The notes: a model not told the origin generated them from the letters alone. Positions 32,851-42,667 are shown, counted from the stretch's first letter. The stretch: 64,000 nucleotides of DNA from JAZDGX01 sp964482205 (GCA_964482205.1 CAYZWI010000009.1:85546-149545), one strand, 5' to 3'. A program made the numbers and translations.

Positions 32851-34344
32851 ATGACTTCAGAGATCTTGGATGCCTTGACGGTCATCGCCAAGGAAAAGGG
32901 AGTCGAGCCGGAGTACCTGCTCGAGACTCTGGAGAGCAGCCTGCTGGCCGCCGCACAGAAGAAGTATCGCCGGGCCGCGCACGTCGAGGTCAAGGTGGAC
33001 CAGGGCAGCGGAGAAATCGAGATCATCGTGCACATGCGCGTCTCGAAGCTCGCCTGGGACCCGACCAGCGAAATCGACATCCACGAAGCGCGCCGCATCG
33101 ATCCGGATGTGCGCGAGGGCGATGTGGTTCCCGTTTCGGTGCCGGTGGCGGAGTTCGGGCGCAACGCGATTTCCGCGGTCAAGCAGTCGCTCGTGCAGCA
33201 TGTGCGCGAGGCCGAGCGCAAGAATGTCTACGAGGAGTATGTGCGTCGCGTGGGCCAGGTGATGACCGCCACCGTTCAGCAGGTGGACTTCGGCAGCATC
33301 ATCCTGCGCCTGGGCGGTGCGGAAGGGGTCATCCCTCCCGAAGAGAACATTCGTCGCGACCGGCCGAAGATCGGCGATCACATCCGCGCCCTGCTCATCA
33401 ATGTCGATCCCAGCGCGCGCGGGCCGCAGGTGATCTTCTCGCGCACGCGTCCGGAATTCGTACTGAAGCTCTTCGAGCAGGAAGTGCCCGAGGTCTACGA
33501 AGGCCTGGTGGAGATCAAGGGCATCGCCCGCGAGGCGGGGGCGCGCACGAAGATCGCGGTCATTTCCCACGACGAGCGCGTGGACCCCGTCGGCGCGTGC
33601 GTGGGCGTCAAGGGCTCGCGCGTGCAGAACATCGTCAAGGCGCTCGGCGGCGAGCGGATCGACATCATCGCGATGAGCTCCGACCCGCTGATCTTCGTCA
33701 GCCGGGCCCTGAATCCCGCGCGGGTGCTGAGCGTGAGCTTCATGGGGGATCCCAAGACCGTGCGCGCGGTCGTGCCCGACGATCAGCTTTCGCTCGCCAT
33801 CGGAAAGAACGCCCAGAATGTCCGCCTGGCGAGCCAGTTGACCGGGCTGGAGATCCAGCTCGTCAGCCAGTCGCAGCACGCCTCGCTGGAAGGGCGGCGG
33901 GAAGGGGAAGTGGTCGAGCTCGAGTCGCTCACGAAGGAGCTCGGGCCGCGCCTGGTCGAACGCTTGATGAAGGAAGGCAAGGAAACGCTTCAGGATGTCC
34001 TCGACACGCCGGTGGAAGAGTTGATGAAGATCCAGGGCATCGGGGAGAAGACGGCGAGCAAGCTCGTCACGGTGGGCGCCGCCATCCTCGAGCGCTGGTC
34101 GGCGGAACGCGAGCGCCAGCGGGCCGCGAAGGCGGCGGCAAGCGCGGAGTCCACGGAAGAGACGCAAGCCGCGGGGACCACGGAAGAGACGCAAGGCGCG
34201 GAGGGCGCGGAAGGGGCGCAAGCCGCGGAGTCCACGGAAGAGGCGACTGACGAAGAGAGCGCCGAAGCGGCGGCGGGCCAGACCATCAGCGAGGAAGGCG
34301 GAGCCTCCGAGGCGAAGGAACAGCCGGGTTCTGCCGAACGGTAA
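32851..34344 (+). CDS. nusA: Transcription termination/antitermination factor NusA
   Basis: Binds RNA polymerase and nascent RNA to control pausing, termination and antitermination. The 497-residue protein has the N-terminal polymerase-binding domain (about 1-125), S1 domain (QVMTATVQQVDFGSIILRL), two KH domains (SHDERVDPVGACVGVKGSR and the second around DDQLSLAIGKNAQNV) and a helix-hairpin-helix end (LMKIQGIGEKTASKLV). A final stretch of about 80 Glu/Ala/Thr-rich residues with near repeats (STEETQAA, TTEETQGA) is an acidic tail. ATG 32851 has a GGGGAAG site. Confidence 0.96.
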   Translation: MTSEILDALTVIAKEKGVEPEYLLETLESSLLAAAQKKYRRAAHVEVKVDQGSGEIEIIVHMRVSKLAWDPTSEIDIHEARRIDPDVREGDVVPVSVPVAEFGRNAISAVKQSLVQHVREAERKNVYEEYVRRVGQVMTATVQQVDFGSIILRLGGAEGVIPPEENIRRDRPKIGDHIRALLINVDPSARGPQVIFSRTRPEFVLKLFEQEVPEVYEGLVEIKGIAREAGARTKIAVISHDERVDPVGACVGVKGSRVQNIVKALGGERIDIIAMSSDPLIFVSRALNPARVLSVSFMGDPKTVRAVVPDDQLSLAIGKNAQNVRLASQLTGLEIQLVSQSQHASLEGRREGEVVELESLTKELGPRLVERLMKEGKETLQDVLDTPVEELMKIQGIGEKTASKLVTVGAAILERWSAERERQRAAKAAASAESTEETQAAGTTEETQGAEGAEGAQAAESTEEATDEESAEAAAGQTISEEGGASEAKEQPGSAER

Positions 34345-34399
34345 CCGGGGCCGATGATCGGCCGGAAACGAGGCCCGCGGATTTCGGAAAGGGACGGCA

Positions 34400-36964
34400 T
34401 TGAGAAAGGTTCGCGTCTATCAGCTCGCTCGGGAGCTACGCCTCACGAACGAGGCGCTGCTCGACATCCTGCGCGAGATCGATTCCTCGATCACCACGCA
34501 CACGGCTTCCGTGAGCGGCGAGGTAGCCGAGGAAATCCGCCAGCGTCTGAGCGGCAATGCGCCTCGGAGTGCGGCTGCGCCCGCCGGTGACCCGGTCGCG
34601 CAAGCGACCGTGACCGCCGAGGAAGGAACGGCCCAAGCCGCTCCCGCGAGAGCGGTGCGCCGTCCCGCAGCGCGCGTGACCCCCGTGCAGCCCACCGTGC
34701 CGGTATGGAAGCTTCCCCGCCTGCCGCAGGCTCCCGATCTCAGCGAGACGCTCATCAAGGCGAAGGCGGGCCCGGCGACCACGCCGCCTCCCGCTCGCCG
34801 CGTCGGACCGGTCCTGCCCAGGAGCGGCCGCCCTGGAGCGCTTCCGGCGGAGATGCCGCAGCCCGAGGCGGCGGCTCCCGGCCGGACCTACTATCCGTCC
34901 CAAACCTCGCGGCCGGGTGGACGCGGGCGAGGCATGACGATCGAACGCGGGCTGGGCGAGCGCGACCGTGCGGGCCTCGACCGTGGGCGAGGCGCCGTCG
35001 CGCCGGGAGGAGGCGCCACCGACACTCGTCCGGGGCGCAAGGTTCGCAAGAAGAAGCGCACCCGCCGGGAAGTGGACGAACGGGAAGTGCTCGACAGCGT
35101 GCGGCGGACGATGGCGACCATCGACGGCACGCCGCGCAGGCGCCGCCGCCGCCGCCACGAAGAGGGCGAAGAGGTCCTCGGCGAGGATACCCGCACGATC
35201 AAGGCGAGCGAGTTTCTCACCGTCGCGGAATTTGCCGCGTTGCTCGGCGTGCGGCCGGCCGAAGTGATCGCCGCCTGCCTGCGGCTCGGGATCGTCGCCA
35301 ATGTGAACCGGCGGCTCGACAAGGATGCGATCGAAGCGGTCGCGGACGAATTCGATTACCGGGTCGAGTTCGTCAAGGAATTCGGCGAGGAAATTCTCGA
35401 GGAGCAGGAAGAGGAGACCGAAGCGGGGGACGAAGCGCCGCGCCCCGTCGTGGTCACGGTCATGGGACATGTGGACCACGGAAAGACGAAGCTTCTCGAT
35501 TACATTCGCAAGACCGATGTGATCTCGCGCGAGTCGGGCGGAATCACCCAGCACATCGGCGCCTATCAGGTGCATCTGCCCAGCGGCGGCGTGGTCACCT
35601 TCCTCGACACGCCGGGCCACGAGGCCTTCACCGCCATGCGCGCGCGCGGAGCGGATGTCACCGACCTCGTGATCCTGGTCGTGGCGGCCGACGACGGCGT
35701 GAACAAGCAGACGGTCGAGGCGATCAACCATGCCCGCGCCGCGCGCAAGCCGATCGTGGTCGCGATCAACAAGTGCGACCTTCCCAACGCCAACCCCGAG
35801 CGAATCAAGAAGGAGCTTTCCGAGCACGGCTTGCTGGTGGAGGAATGGGGGGGCGAAACGGTCGCCGTCGAAATCTCCGCCAAGCAAGGCACGAATGTCG
35901 AGCGCCTGCTGGAAATGCTGATGCTCGTCGCCGAGATGCGCGAGCTGCGCGCCCAGCCCGGCCGGCCCGCCAAGGGCACGGTGATCGAGGTGCGCAAGGA
36001 CCCCGGGCGGGGCATCGTCGGCACGGTGCTCGTTCAGAACGGCACCTTGCGCATCGGCGACTCGTTCGTTTGCGGCATCCGTCACGGCAAGGTGCGGGCG
36101 ATGACCGACGACCTGGGAGAACGCGTCGAAGCCGCCGGGCCCTCGACGCCGGTCGAATTGCTCGGCTGGTCGGACGTCCCTCAGGTGGGCGACACCATCG
36201 CGGTCGTGAAGTCGGAGTCGCTGGCGCGCGTGATCGCAGGCGAACGCTCGCAGATCGCCCGCGAGCATCGCATGAAGCTGGCCTCCGACCGCTTCCGTCT
36301 CGACGACCTGCATGTCCGCATCAAGGAAGGCCAGAAGGCCGACTTGCGCCTGATCATCAAGGCCGATGTGCAGGGTTCGGCCGAAGTGCTGCGCGACTCG
36401 CTGGAGAAATTGACGAGCGATCAAGTGAGCGTGGTCGTCGTCCACGCCGGGGTCGGCAAGATCAACGAGTCGGATGTGCTGCTGGCGACCGCTTCGAACG
36501 CGATCATCATCGGCTTCCAAGTGCGCCCCGACCCGCGCGCCACGCTGCTGGCGCAGAGCGAGGGCGTGGAGATCCGTCTCTACAAGGTGATCTACGAGGC
36601 GATCGATCAGGTCAAGGACGCCATGGCCGGACTGCTCGCCCCCGAGATGAAGGAGCGGGTGCTGGGATCGGCCGAGGTGCGCGAGATCTTCCGCGTCAGC
36701 AAGGTGGGAACGGTGGCGGGTTGTCATGTGATCACCGGAATGATTTCCCGCCAGGCGCTCGCGCGGGTGATTCGCGGCGAAGATGTCGTCTGGTCGGGAA
36801 AGATCTCGACCCTCAAGCGTTTCAAGGACGACGCCCGCGAAGTCCAGGCGGGCTTCGATTGCGGCATTTCGCTCGAGGAGAACGACGACATCCAGGTGGG
36901 CGATCTCATCGAGGCGTACGTGGTCGAGGAAGTGGCCCGCAGTGCGGCGGCCGAGACCCGCTAG
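34400..36964 (+). CDS. infB: Translation initiation factor IF-2
   Basis: GTPase that places initiator tRNA on the 30S subunit. The 854-residue protein starts with TTG at 34400 (GGAAAGGGA site) and an IF2-N domain (RKVRVYQLARELRLTNEALLDIL), a long Pro/Arg-rich linker, then the G domain with GHVDHGKTK (about 356), DTPGHEAF, and NKCD, and domains II to IV ending in a conserved ALARVIRGEDVVWSGKISTLKRFKDD region. The linker has a basic RKVRKKKRTRREVDE stretch near residue 215. It is followed after a short gap by ylxP. Confidence 0.97.
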   Translation: MRKVRVYQLARELRLTNEALLDILREIDSSITTHTASVSGEVAEEIRQRLSGNAPRSAAAPAGDPVAQATVTAEEGTAQAAPARAVRRPAARVTPVQPTVPVWKLPRLPQAPDLSETLIKAKAGPATTPPPARRVGPVLPRSGRPGALPAEMPQPEAAAPGRTYYPSQTSRPGGRGRGMTIERGLGERDRAGLDRGRGAVAPGGGATDTRPGRKVRKKKRTRREVDEREVLDSVRRTMATIDGTPRRRRRRRHEEGEEVLGEDTRTIKASEFLTVAEFAALLGVRPAEVIAACLRLGIVANVNRRLDKDAIEAVADEFDYRVEFVKEFGEEILEEQEEETEAGDEAPRPVVVTVMGHVDHGKTKLLDYIRKTDVISRESGGITQHIGAYQVHLPSGGVVTFLDTPGHEAFTAMRARGADVTDLVILVVAADDGVNKQTVEAINHARAARKPIVVAINKCDLPNANPERIKKELSEHGLLVEEWGGETVAVEISAKQGTNVERLLEMLMLVAEMRELRAQPGRPAKGTVIEVRKDPGRGIVGTVLVQNGTLRIGDSFVCGIRHGKVRAMTDDLGERVEAAGPSTPVELLGWSDVPQVGDTIAVVKSESLARVIAGERSQIAREHRMKLASDRFRLDDLHVRIKEGQKADLRLIIKADVQGSAEVLRDSLEKLTSDQVSVVVVHAGVGKINESDVLLATASNAIIIGFQVRPDPRATLLAQSEGVEIRLYKVIYEAIDQVKDAMAGLLAPEMKERVLGSAEVREIFRVSKVGTVAGCHVITGMISRQALARVIRGEDVVWSGKISTLKRFKDDAREVQAGFDCGISLEENDDIQVGDLIEAYVVEEVARSAAAETR

Positions 36965-37016
36965 GCCGGATCATTCATCAACCCTCACATAGGGCATCCG
37001 CCCGGGCAGTCTGCTC

Positions 37017-37556
37017 ATGTTCGTCGCCGTCTCGCGGTTCGAGATCCACATTCCCGGCGAGCGCTCGCTGAAGGGCAAGCGCTCGGTCGTGACGGGAATG
37101 AAGGAACGCCTGCGCGCGCGCTTCCGCGCGGCGGTGTCCGAAGTGGGCAATCAGGAGTTGTGGCAGCGGGCGGTTCTCGGGGCGGCCCTGGTGGGAACGA
37201 GTCCTGAAGCGCTGCACGCTGGACTGGCCGCGATGCGGCGCATGATCGAGGAGAATCCGCGCTGCCAGCTTCTCTCCTGGGAGGGACGGGTGAGCGCCTT
37301 CGAGGACGGCCACCTGTCGGCGCGAAGGAACTCCGCCCACCCGGGCGAGAATCGCATCGGGGCGGATGACGCGGGACGGGCGTTGCCGACGCCGGCCGGG
37401 GAGCATGCGCCGGCCGAGCCCGAGTGGTACGAGACCGAGCCGGACGACGAAACCTTCGGAGGCGATTGGAACCGGTTTCGCGAGCAGGCGAAGACGGATT
37501 CCGAGGACGATGGGGACGCGCGTGCGGAGGATGAGGATCCGAGTCCGAAGAGTTGA
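37017..37556 (+). CDS. YlxP/DUF503 family protein with acidic tail
   Basis: The first 90 residues match the DUF503/YlxP family that sits between infB and rbfA in many bacteria; function is not well defined but a link to ribosome assembly is suspected. Visible features are FEIHIPGERSLKGKRSVV and FRAAVSEVGNQELWQRA. A further 85 residues are a lineage-type acidic tail (EWYETEPDDETFGGDW and later DSEDDGDARAEDEDPS). No strong ribosome site is seen before ATG 37017. Confidence 0.8.
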   Translation: MFVAVSRFEIHIPGERSLKGKRSVVTGMKERLRARFRAAVSEVGNQELWQRAVLGAALVGTSPEALHAGLAAMRRMIEENPRCQLLSWEGRVSAFEDGHLSARRNSAHPGENRIGADDAGRALPTPAGEHAPAEPEWYETEPDDETFGGDWNRFREQAKTDSEDDGDARAEDEDPSPKS

Positions 37557-37679
37557 CGGATCCGAATCCCGGCAACCGGCGAGAAGCGCTGGGAGCACCC
37601 GCATCCGGCGCGCCGGTCGTCCGGGCATGAGATCGTGCGATCGCATCGTGGCAGCCTTCAGTTCCTGTGAGGAGGAAGA

Positions 37680-38153
37680 GTGGCGGCGCCTTTGCGCAGA
37701 GAGCGGGTCGCTTCGCAGATCCGCGACGAATTGAGCGACATCGTCCAGCACGAGCTTTGCGATCCGCGCGTCGGCTGGACCACGGTCACCCGGGTGGAGA
37801 TGAGTCCCGATCTCTGCCACGCCAAGGTCTTCATCTCGGTGTATGGCGACGAAGAGGCGCGCAAGCAGACATTTGAAGCGCTGGCGCGCGCGGCGGGCTT
37901 CATTCGCAGGGAATTGGGACGCCGCGTGCGCATGCGCGTGACGCCGGAAATCCATTGGAAGGCCGACGAATCGTTCGAGCTCAGCCACCGAGTGGGCGAG
38001 ATCCTGAAGACGATCCACATTCCTCCCGAAGAAGGCGCCGCGGGCCAGGAACCTTCGACACGCGCAAAAGAGAATGATGGCCTCGACGATCACGACGACG
38101 ACGGCGATGATGACGACGACGACGACGAAGGCGAAGGAGGAAGCGGGCGGTGA
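37680..38153 (+). CDS. rbfA: Ribosome-binding factor A
   Basis: KH-domain protein that helps mature the 16S rRNA 5' end and 30S subunit. The 157-residue product starts with GTG at 37680 behind GGAGGAAG and shows RRERVASQIRDELSDIVQHEL and the family HAKVFISVYGDE segment. The C-terminal 35 residues are unusual: they include a run of Asp codons (DNA 38085-38130 is almost all GAC/GAT). It overlaps truB by four bases. Confidence 0.93.
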   Translation: MAAPLRRERVASQIRDELSDIVQHELCDPRVGWTTVTRVEMSPDLCHAKVFISVYGDEEARKQTFEALARAAGFIRRELGRRVRMRVTPEIHWKADESFELSHRVGEILKTIHIPPEEGAAGQEPSTRAKENDGLDDHDDDGDDDDDDDEGEGGSGR

Positions 38154-39091
38154 GTTTCAGCGCATCGCAGGCCTCGGGCTATGTGATCGGCGTCGCCAAG
38201 CCGGCGTCGTGGACGAGCCACGACGCGGTGGTGTGCGTCCGCCGCGCGCTCGGCGAGCGGCGCGTCGGCCACACTGGAACGCTCGATCCCTTCGCGACCG
38301 GCCTGCTCCTGTGCTGCGTGGGGCGCGCGACCAAGCTGTCCGGGTACCTCATGGACCTCACCAAGGAATACGAAGGCGCGATGCTCTTCGGCGTGCGCAC
38401 TTCGTCGGGCGACATCGACGGAGAAGTGTTGGAAGACCGGGAGGTCCCGCTTCCTTCCGTCGATCGATTGACCGAGACGGCCCGGAGCTTTCAGGGCGAA
38501 ATCGAGCAAGTGCCGCCGATGGTCTCCGCCTTGAAACACGAAGGCCAGCGCCTCTATCAGCTCGCCCGGCGAGGCATCGTGGTGGATCGGCCCGCGCGCA
38601 AGGTCTTCGTCGAATCGTTCGACATTCTCGAAGCGGGCGGGCGATGCATCCGCTTTCGCGTGCGCTGCGCGCGCGGCACCTATGTCCGCACGCTGGTCGA
38701 GGACTTCGGCGCGCGGCTGGGCGCCACCGCCTGCGTCGAGCAGCTGTGCCGCACGCGAGTGGGCTCGTTTCGCGTGGAAGACGCGGTGGACCTCGAGCGT
38801 GAACCGGTGGCCGAGCAGTTGCGCAGCCGCGCGGTCAGCATGGCGCAAGCGCTGGACAATCTGCCTTCCTGGCGGATTCCCTCCTTCTGGGCGCGCAAGC
38901 TGCGCGAAGGACATGCGCCCCCCTGGTCGGCAATCGAAGTCGATCGCGAGCCGAGCGACGGCGAGATCGGCCGCCTGCTCGGCGCTTCCGGAGACCTGGT
39001 CGCATTGGGGAAGGCCGTCGCGACGCCCGGGGCCGAGGACCGGCCCTGGATCGACGCGCTTTCGATGGAACTGCTGCGGGTGTTCGTGTGA
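38150..39091 (+). CDS. truB: tRNA pseudouridine(55) synthase TruB
   Basis: Makes pseudouridine 55 in the T loop of tRNAs. The 313-residue protein has the catalytic motif GHTGTLDPFATG (Asp46) and the LTKEYEGAMLFG segment, with a C-terminal region that matches TruB of the longer type. GTG 38150 overlaps the rbfA stop by four bases, so it is coupled. It overlaps the start of ribF in turn. Confidence 0.95.
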   Translation: MSFSASQASGYVIGVAKPASWTSHDAVVCVRRALGERRVGHTGTLDPFATGLLLCCVGRATKLSGYLMDLTKEYEGAMLFGVRTSSGDIDGEVLEDREVPLPSVDRLTETARSFQGEIEQVPPMVSALKHEGQRLYQLARRGIVVDRPARKVFVESFDILEAGGRCIRFRVRCARGTYVRTLVEDFGARLGATACVEQLCRTRVGSFRVEDAVDLEREPVAEQLRSRAVSMAQALDNLPSWRIPSFWARKLREGHAPPWSAIEVDREPSDGEIGRLLGASGDLVALGKAVATPGAEDRPWIDALSMELLRVFV

Positions 39092-40122
39092 TGGACGGGG
39101 AAGCGAACAACGCAACCCACAACGGCAACTCCTACCAGCGCGGCGCGCGGCTTCGCGCCGTCGTGACCATCGGGGTCTTCGACGGCCTCCATCGGGGCCA
39201 TTGCGAGCTGCTCGCGCGGGTGCGAGAGAAAGCAGCCGAGGAAAACGCCACGCCCGCCGCGGTGACGTTCGATCCTCCTCCGCAAGCCCTGCTCGCGCCC
39301 GTCCGGCGTCCGTTCGAGATCACTCCCTGGCCGGAGAAGCGGCGCCTGCTCACGGAAGCGGGCATGGAGCGCATCCTGCTCATCCGGTTCACGCAGGCAA
39401 CCGCGGCCCTCGATCCGGCGGTCTTCATCGAAGATGTGGTCATGGGAGAGTTCGATCCCGTCGGCCTGGTGGTCGGCTACGACTTTCGCTTCGGCAAGGG
39501 CGGCCGCGGCGACATCGATCTCCTCAGGCGATTGGGAGTGGAGCACGGTTTCTGGGTGGAGCGCGTGGATGCCGTTTGCCTCGAAGAGCGCGTGATTTCG
39601 AGCACCCGCGTGCGCGAGGCGATCGTCGCGGGGGACATGGTCGAGGCGGCCAAGCTTCTCGGAAGGCCGTTCTCGATCGCGGGGGAAGTGATCCGAGGAG
39701 CGGGCTTGGGACACCGGGAGCTGGTCGCGACGGCGAACGTCGCCGCCGGCGAGGAACAGCTCATGCCCCTCTCGGGTGTCTACGTCGTCACGGTTCTCGT
39801 CGATGCGCGACCGTATGCGGGGGTCGCCATGCTGGGGGGATCGCCCAGCCTGGGGACGCTCTCGGATCGCCTGATGGAGGTGCATCTTCTTGATTTCCAA
39901 GGAGATCTGGTAGGCCGCCCGCTCGAGATCCGATTCCTCGAGCGCTTGCGGGACGGCCGCCGGTACGAGCGGATCGAGGATCTGCGGGCGGCCATCGAAG
40001 GGGACATCCACCTGGCAAGGCAGAAGCTGGGGGCGGGGGCTGCGGGCCCCTGGGCAAAGGCTGCGAAATCGGCTTGTCACCCAACCAGGCGAGTGTTACC
40101 TTGGGAAGGTTCTAATCGATAG
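39088..40122 (+). CDS. ribF: Bifunctional riboflavin kinase/FAD synthetase
   Basis: Converts riboflavin to FMN and then FAD. The 344-residue protein has the N-terminal nucleotidyltransferase domain with GVFDGLHRGH (His35 and His38) and VISSTRVREAI, as expected. The C-terminal kinase domain is divergent: the usual GRGLGFPTAN-type motif reads GAGLGHRELVATAN here, so the conserved Pro before TAN is gone, and the kinase may be weak or altered. A basic and Gly/Ala-rich tail follows. GTG 39088 overlaps truB; ATG 39091 is the next codon. Confidence 0.88.
   Translation: MMDGEANNATHNGNSYQRGARLRAVVTIGVFDGLHRGHCELLARVREKAAEENATPAAVTFDPPPQALLAPVRRPFEITPWPEKRRLLTEAGMERILLIRFTQATAALDPAVFIEDVVMGEFDPVGLVVGYDFRFGKGGRGDIDLLRRLGVEHGFWVERVDAVCLEERVISSTRVREAIVAGDMVEAAKLLGRPFSIAGEVIRGAGLGHRELVATANVAAGEEQLMPLSGVYVVTVLVDARPYAGVAMLGGSPSLGTLSDRLMEVHLLDFQGDLVGRPLEIRFLERLRDGRRYERIEDLRAAIEGDIHLARQKLGAGAAGPWAKAAKSACHPTRRVLPWEGSNR
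40074..40102 (+). promoter_or_regulatory. Promoter candidate for rpsO-pnp
   Basis: TTGTCA (40074-40079), 17 bp, TGT and TACCTT (40097-40102), located inside the 3' end of ribF. It could drive rpsO and pnp independently of the nusA operon. Confidence 0.4.
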
Positions 40123-40170
40123 GCAGGAGAGGCGCTGGAAGGTCCAGCGCGAGGGCAGCGGAGGGACGCA

Positions 40171-40440
40171 ATGGCCCTGTCGAAGGATCAAAAGCAGGCG
40201 GTGATTTCCAGGTACAAGCTCCATGGCATGGACTCGGGTTCTCCTGAGGTGCAGATTGCGCTCCTCACGGAGAAGATCCGTTACCTCACGGGGCACTTCA
40301 AGACGCACACCAGCGATCACCACTCCCGGCGCGGCCTGCTGCGCATGGTAGGGCGCCGGCGTCGCTTGCTGGAGTACTTGAAGAACGCCCGGGTGGAACG
40401 CTACCGCAAGATCGTCAAGGAACTGGATCTGCGCCGTTGA
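40171..40440 (+). CDS. rpsO: 30S ribosomal protein S15
   Basis: An 89-residue rRNA-binding protein of the 30S platform. The conserved segment LKTHTSDHHSRRGLLRMVG is present (here as FKTHTSDHHSRRGLL), as is the YLK end. It has a GCGGAGGGA site. It lies immediately before pnp, the universal bacterial pair. Confidence 0.97.
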   Translation: MALSKDQKQAVISRYKLHGMDSGSPEVQIALLTEKIRYLTGHFKTHTSDHHSRRGLLRMVGRRRRLLEYLKNARVERYRKIVKELDLRR

Positions 40441-40538
40441 TCGACGGCGCGCCGCGTTCCGTTGCCACGACGCCCCGGCGTTTGGGCCCTCCCTCATCGT
40501 GCTCCCCCGCCATCGCAGGTGAGTAGAAAGGGGTTTCC

Positions 40539-42620
40539 GTGATGCATCAAGTCGAACTGGATTTCGGCGGGCGCACGCTGCGCTTGCAGACCGGCAGGCT
40601 CGCGAAGCAGGCCAGCGCCAGTTGCCTCGTTCAGTATGCCGACACCATCGTGCACTGCGCGATCGTCTTCTCTCAGGAAACGCGCCCGATGGATTTCCTG
40701 CCATTGTATGTGGACTATCGCGAAAAGACCTACGCCGCCGGGCGTATTCCCGGCGGGTTCTTCAAGCGCGAAGGCCGTCCCAACGAGAAGGAGACGACCA
40801 GCGCCCGCCTCGTGGACCGGGCCCTGCGCCCGTTCTTCAACGAAGGCATCCGCAACGAGATCACGATCTCGAACGAAGTGCTCTCGTCGGATCAAGAGAA
40901 CGATTCGGATGTGCTCGCGATGATCGCCTCCTCGGTGGCCGTGTGCCTGTCCGATGTTCCCTTCCCCGGGCCGATCGGCGCGGTGCGCGTCGGCAAGGTG
41001 AACGGCGAGCTGATTCTGAATCCCACCTTCCCGCAGCTTCAGGAGAGCACGATCGATCTGGTCTTCGCCGGCACGCGCGACTCGATCATCATGACCGAGG
41101 GCGAGGCGCGCGAGATCCATGAAGACGAGTTCCTCGAAGCGGCGCGCTTCGCGCAGCCCGAGATCGTGCGGCTGGTCGAGCTGCAGGAGCAGCTCGTCGC
41201 GCTGGCGGGCAAGCCCAAGCGCACCATTTCCACGGTCGAATTGCCCGCGGGTCTCGCCGGCGAAGTGGAGAGCCGCTTCGGCGCGCGCGTGCGCGAGGTC
41301 ATGGAGATGGCCGGCAAGCAGCACCGGACGCAGACGCGGCGCGATCTGCTGGTCGAAGCCCAGCAGGCGATGGCCGAGGCCTATCCCGAGTCCGCCGCCG
41401 CGGTCGCCACGATCTTCGAGCGCATCGAGAGCGCGCACGTGCGCCATCTCGTTCTGCACGAGGGCCGCCGCACCGACGGGCGGGCCTTCGACGAAGTGCG
41501 CCCGATCGAGTGCGAGGTCGCGATGTTGCCGCGCACGCACGGCTCGGCGCTCTTCCAGCGCGGCGAGACGCAGGCGATGGTCGTGACCACGCTCGGCACA
41601 TCAATGGACGAGCAGCGCATCGAGGAGCTGGAAGGGCAGAGCTGGAAGACCTTCATGCTCCACTACAATTTCCCTTCGTACAGCGTCGGCGAAGCGCGTC
41701 CCTATCGCGGGCCTTCGCGGCGCGAGATCGGCCACGGTTCGCTCGCCGAGCGGGCGCTCACCGCGGTCGTGCCCTCGAACGAGAGCTTCCCGTACACGAT
41801 CCGGATCGTGTCGGACATCCTCGAATCGAACGGCTCCTCTTCGATGGCTACGGTCTGCGGCGGAAGCCTGTCGCTGATGGACGCGGGCGTGCCGATCAAG
41901 GCCCCGGTGGCGGGCGTCGCGATGGGCATGATCGGAGGCGAGGGGCGCTACGAAATCCTGACCGACATCCAGGGCGTGGAAGACCACCTGGGAGACATGG
42001 ATCTCAAGGTTGCCGGGACCCGGGAGGGAATCACCGCGGTACAAATGGACCTGAAGATCCAAGGGCTCGGAATCGAGGTGCTCGCAGGAGCTTTGCAGAG
42101 GGCTCGCACCGCGCGCCTGCACATCCTGGAGAAGATGGAAGCAGTTCTGCCCGAGCCGCGGCAGGCGTTGTCGCGCTATGCGCCACGGATCACGGTGCTT
42201 CAGGTTCCGCCGGAGAAGATCCGGGAGATCATCGGCCCGGGGGGCAAGATGATCAAGAAGATCACGGACGAAACGGGCGCAGTGATCGACATCCAGGACA
42301 CCGGGGAGGTGAAAATCGCTTGCGTGGATGCAGCGCAAGCCAACCGGGCGATCGAGATGATCCGGGCGATTACCGAAGATCCGGAGGTGGGAGCGATCTA
42401 CAACGGCCGCGTCGTGAGGATCACGAACTTTGGGGCCTTCGTAGAGATCCTTCCCGGAAAAGACGGGCTGATCCACATCTCCGAATTGGATCACAAGCGT
42501 GTCCAGCGGGTGGAAGACGTCGTCCGGGAGGGCGAGATCGTCCGGGTGAAGGTGATCGGCGTCGACGAGGAGGGCAAGGTCCGGCTGAGTCGCAAGCAGG
42601 CGATCGAGCCGCCTCGCTGA
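40539..42620 (+). CDS. pnp: Polyribonucleotide nucleotidyltransferase (PNPase)
   Basis: 3'-to-5' phosphorolytic exoribonuclease of RNA turnover. The 693-residue protein has two RNase PH domains with the FFKREGRPNEKE segment near residue 70 and GEARPYRGPSRREIGHG in the second, a KH domain (PEKIREIIGPGGKMIKKI) and an S1 domain (YNGRVVRITNFGAFVEI). GTG 40539 and ATG 40542 both start in frame behind AGAAAGGGG. It is co-transcribed with rpsO and possibly with the DUF3108 gene that follows. Confidence 0.97.
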   Translation: MMHQVELDFGGRTLRLQTGRLAKQASASCLVQYADTIVHCAIVFSQETRPMDFLPLYVDYREKTYAAGRIPGGFFKREGRPNEKETTSARLVDRALRPFFNEGIRNEITISNEVLSSDQENDSDVLAMIASSVAVCLSDVPFPGPIGAVRVGKVNGELILNPTFPQLQESTIDLVFAGTRDSIIMTEGEAREIHEDEFLEAARFAQPEIVRLVELQEQLVALAGKPKRTISTVELPAGLAGEVESRFGARVREVMEMAGKQHRTQTRRDLLVEAQQAMAEAYPESAAAVATIFERIESAHVRHLVLHEGRRTDGRAFDEVRPIECEVAMLPRTHGSALFQRGETQAMVVTTLGTSMDEQRIEELEGQSWKTFMLHYNFPSYSVGEARPYRGPSRREIGHGSLAERALTAVVPSNESFPYTIRIVSDILESNGSSSMATVCGGSLSLMDAGVPIKAPVAGVAMGMIGGEGRYEILTDIQGVEDHLGDMDLKVAGTREGITAVQMDLKIQGLGIEVLAGALQRARTARLHILEKMEAVLPEPRQALSRYAPRITVLQVPPEKIREIIGPGGKMIKKITDETGAVIDIQDTGEVKIACVDAAQANRAIEMIRAITEDPEVGAIYNGRVVRITNFGAFVEILPGKDGLIHISELDHKRVQRVEDVVREGEIVRVKVIGVDEEGKVRLSRKQAIEPPR

Positions 42621-42667
42621 CGGGCGCGCCCCGCCGGGGGAATGCGCCGTCGGCTGGAAGGAAGCGC

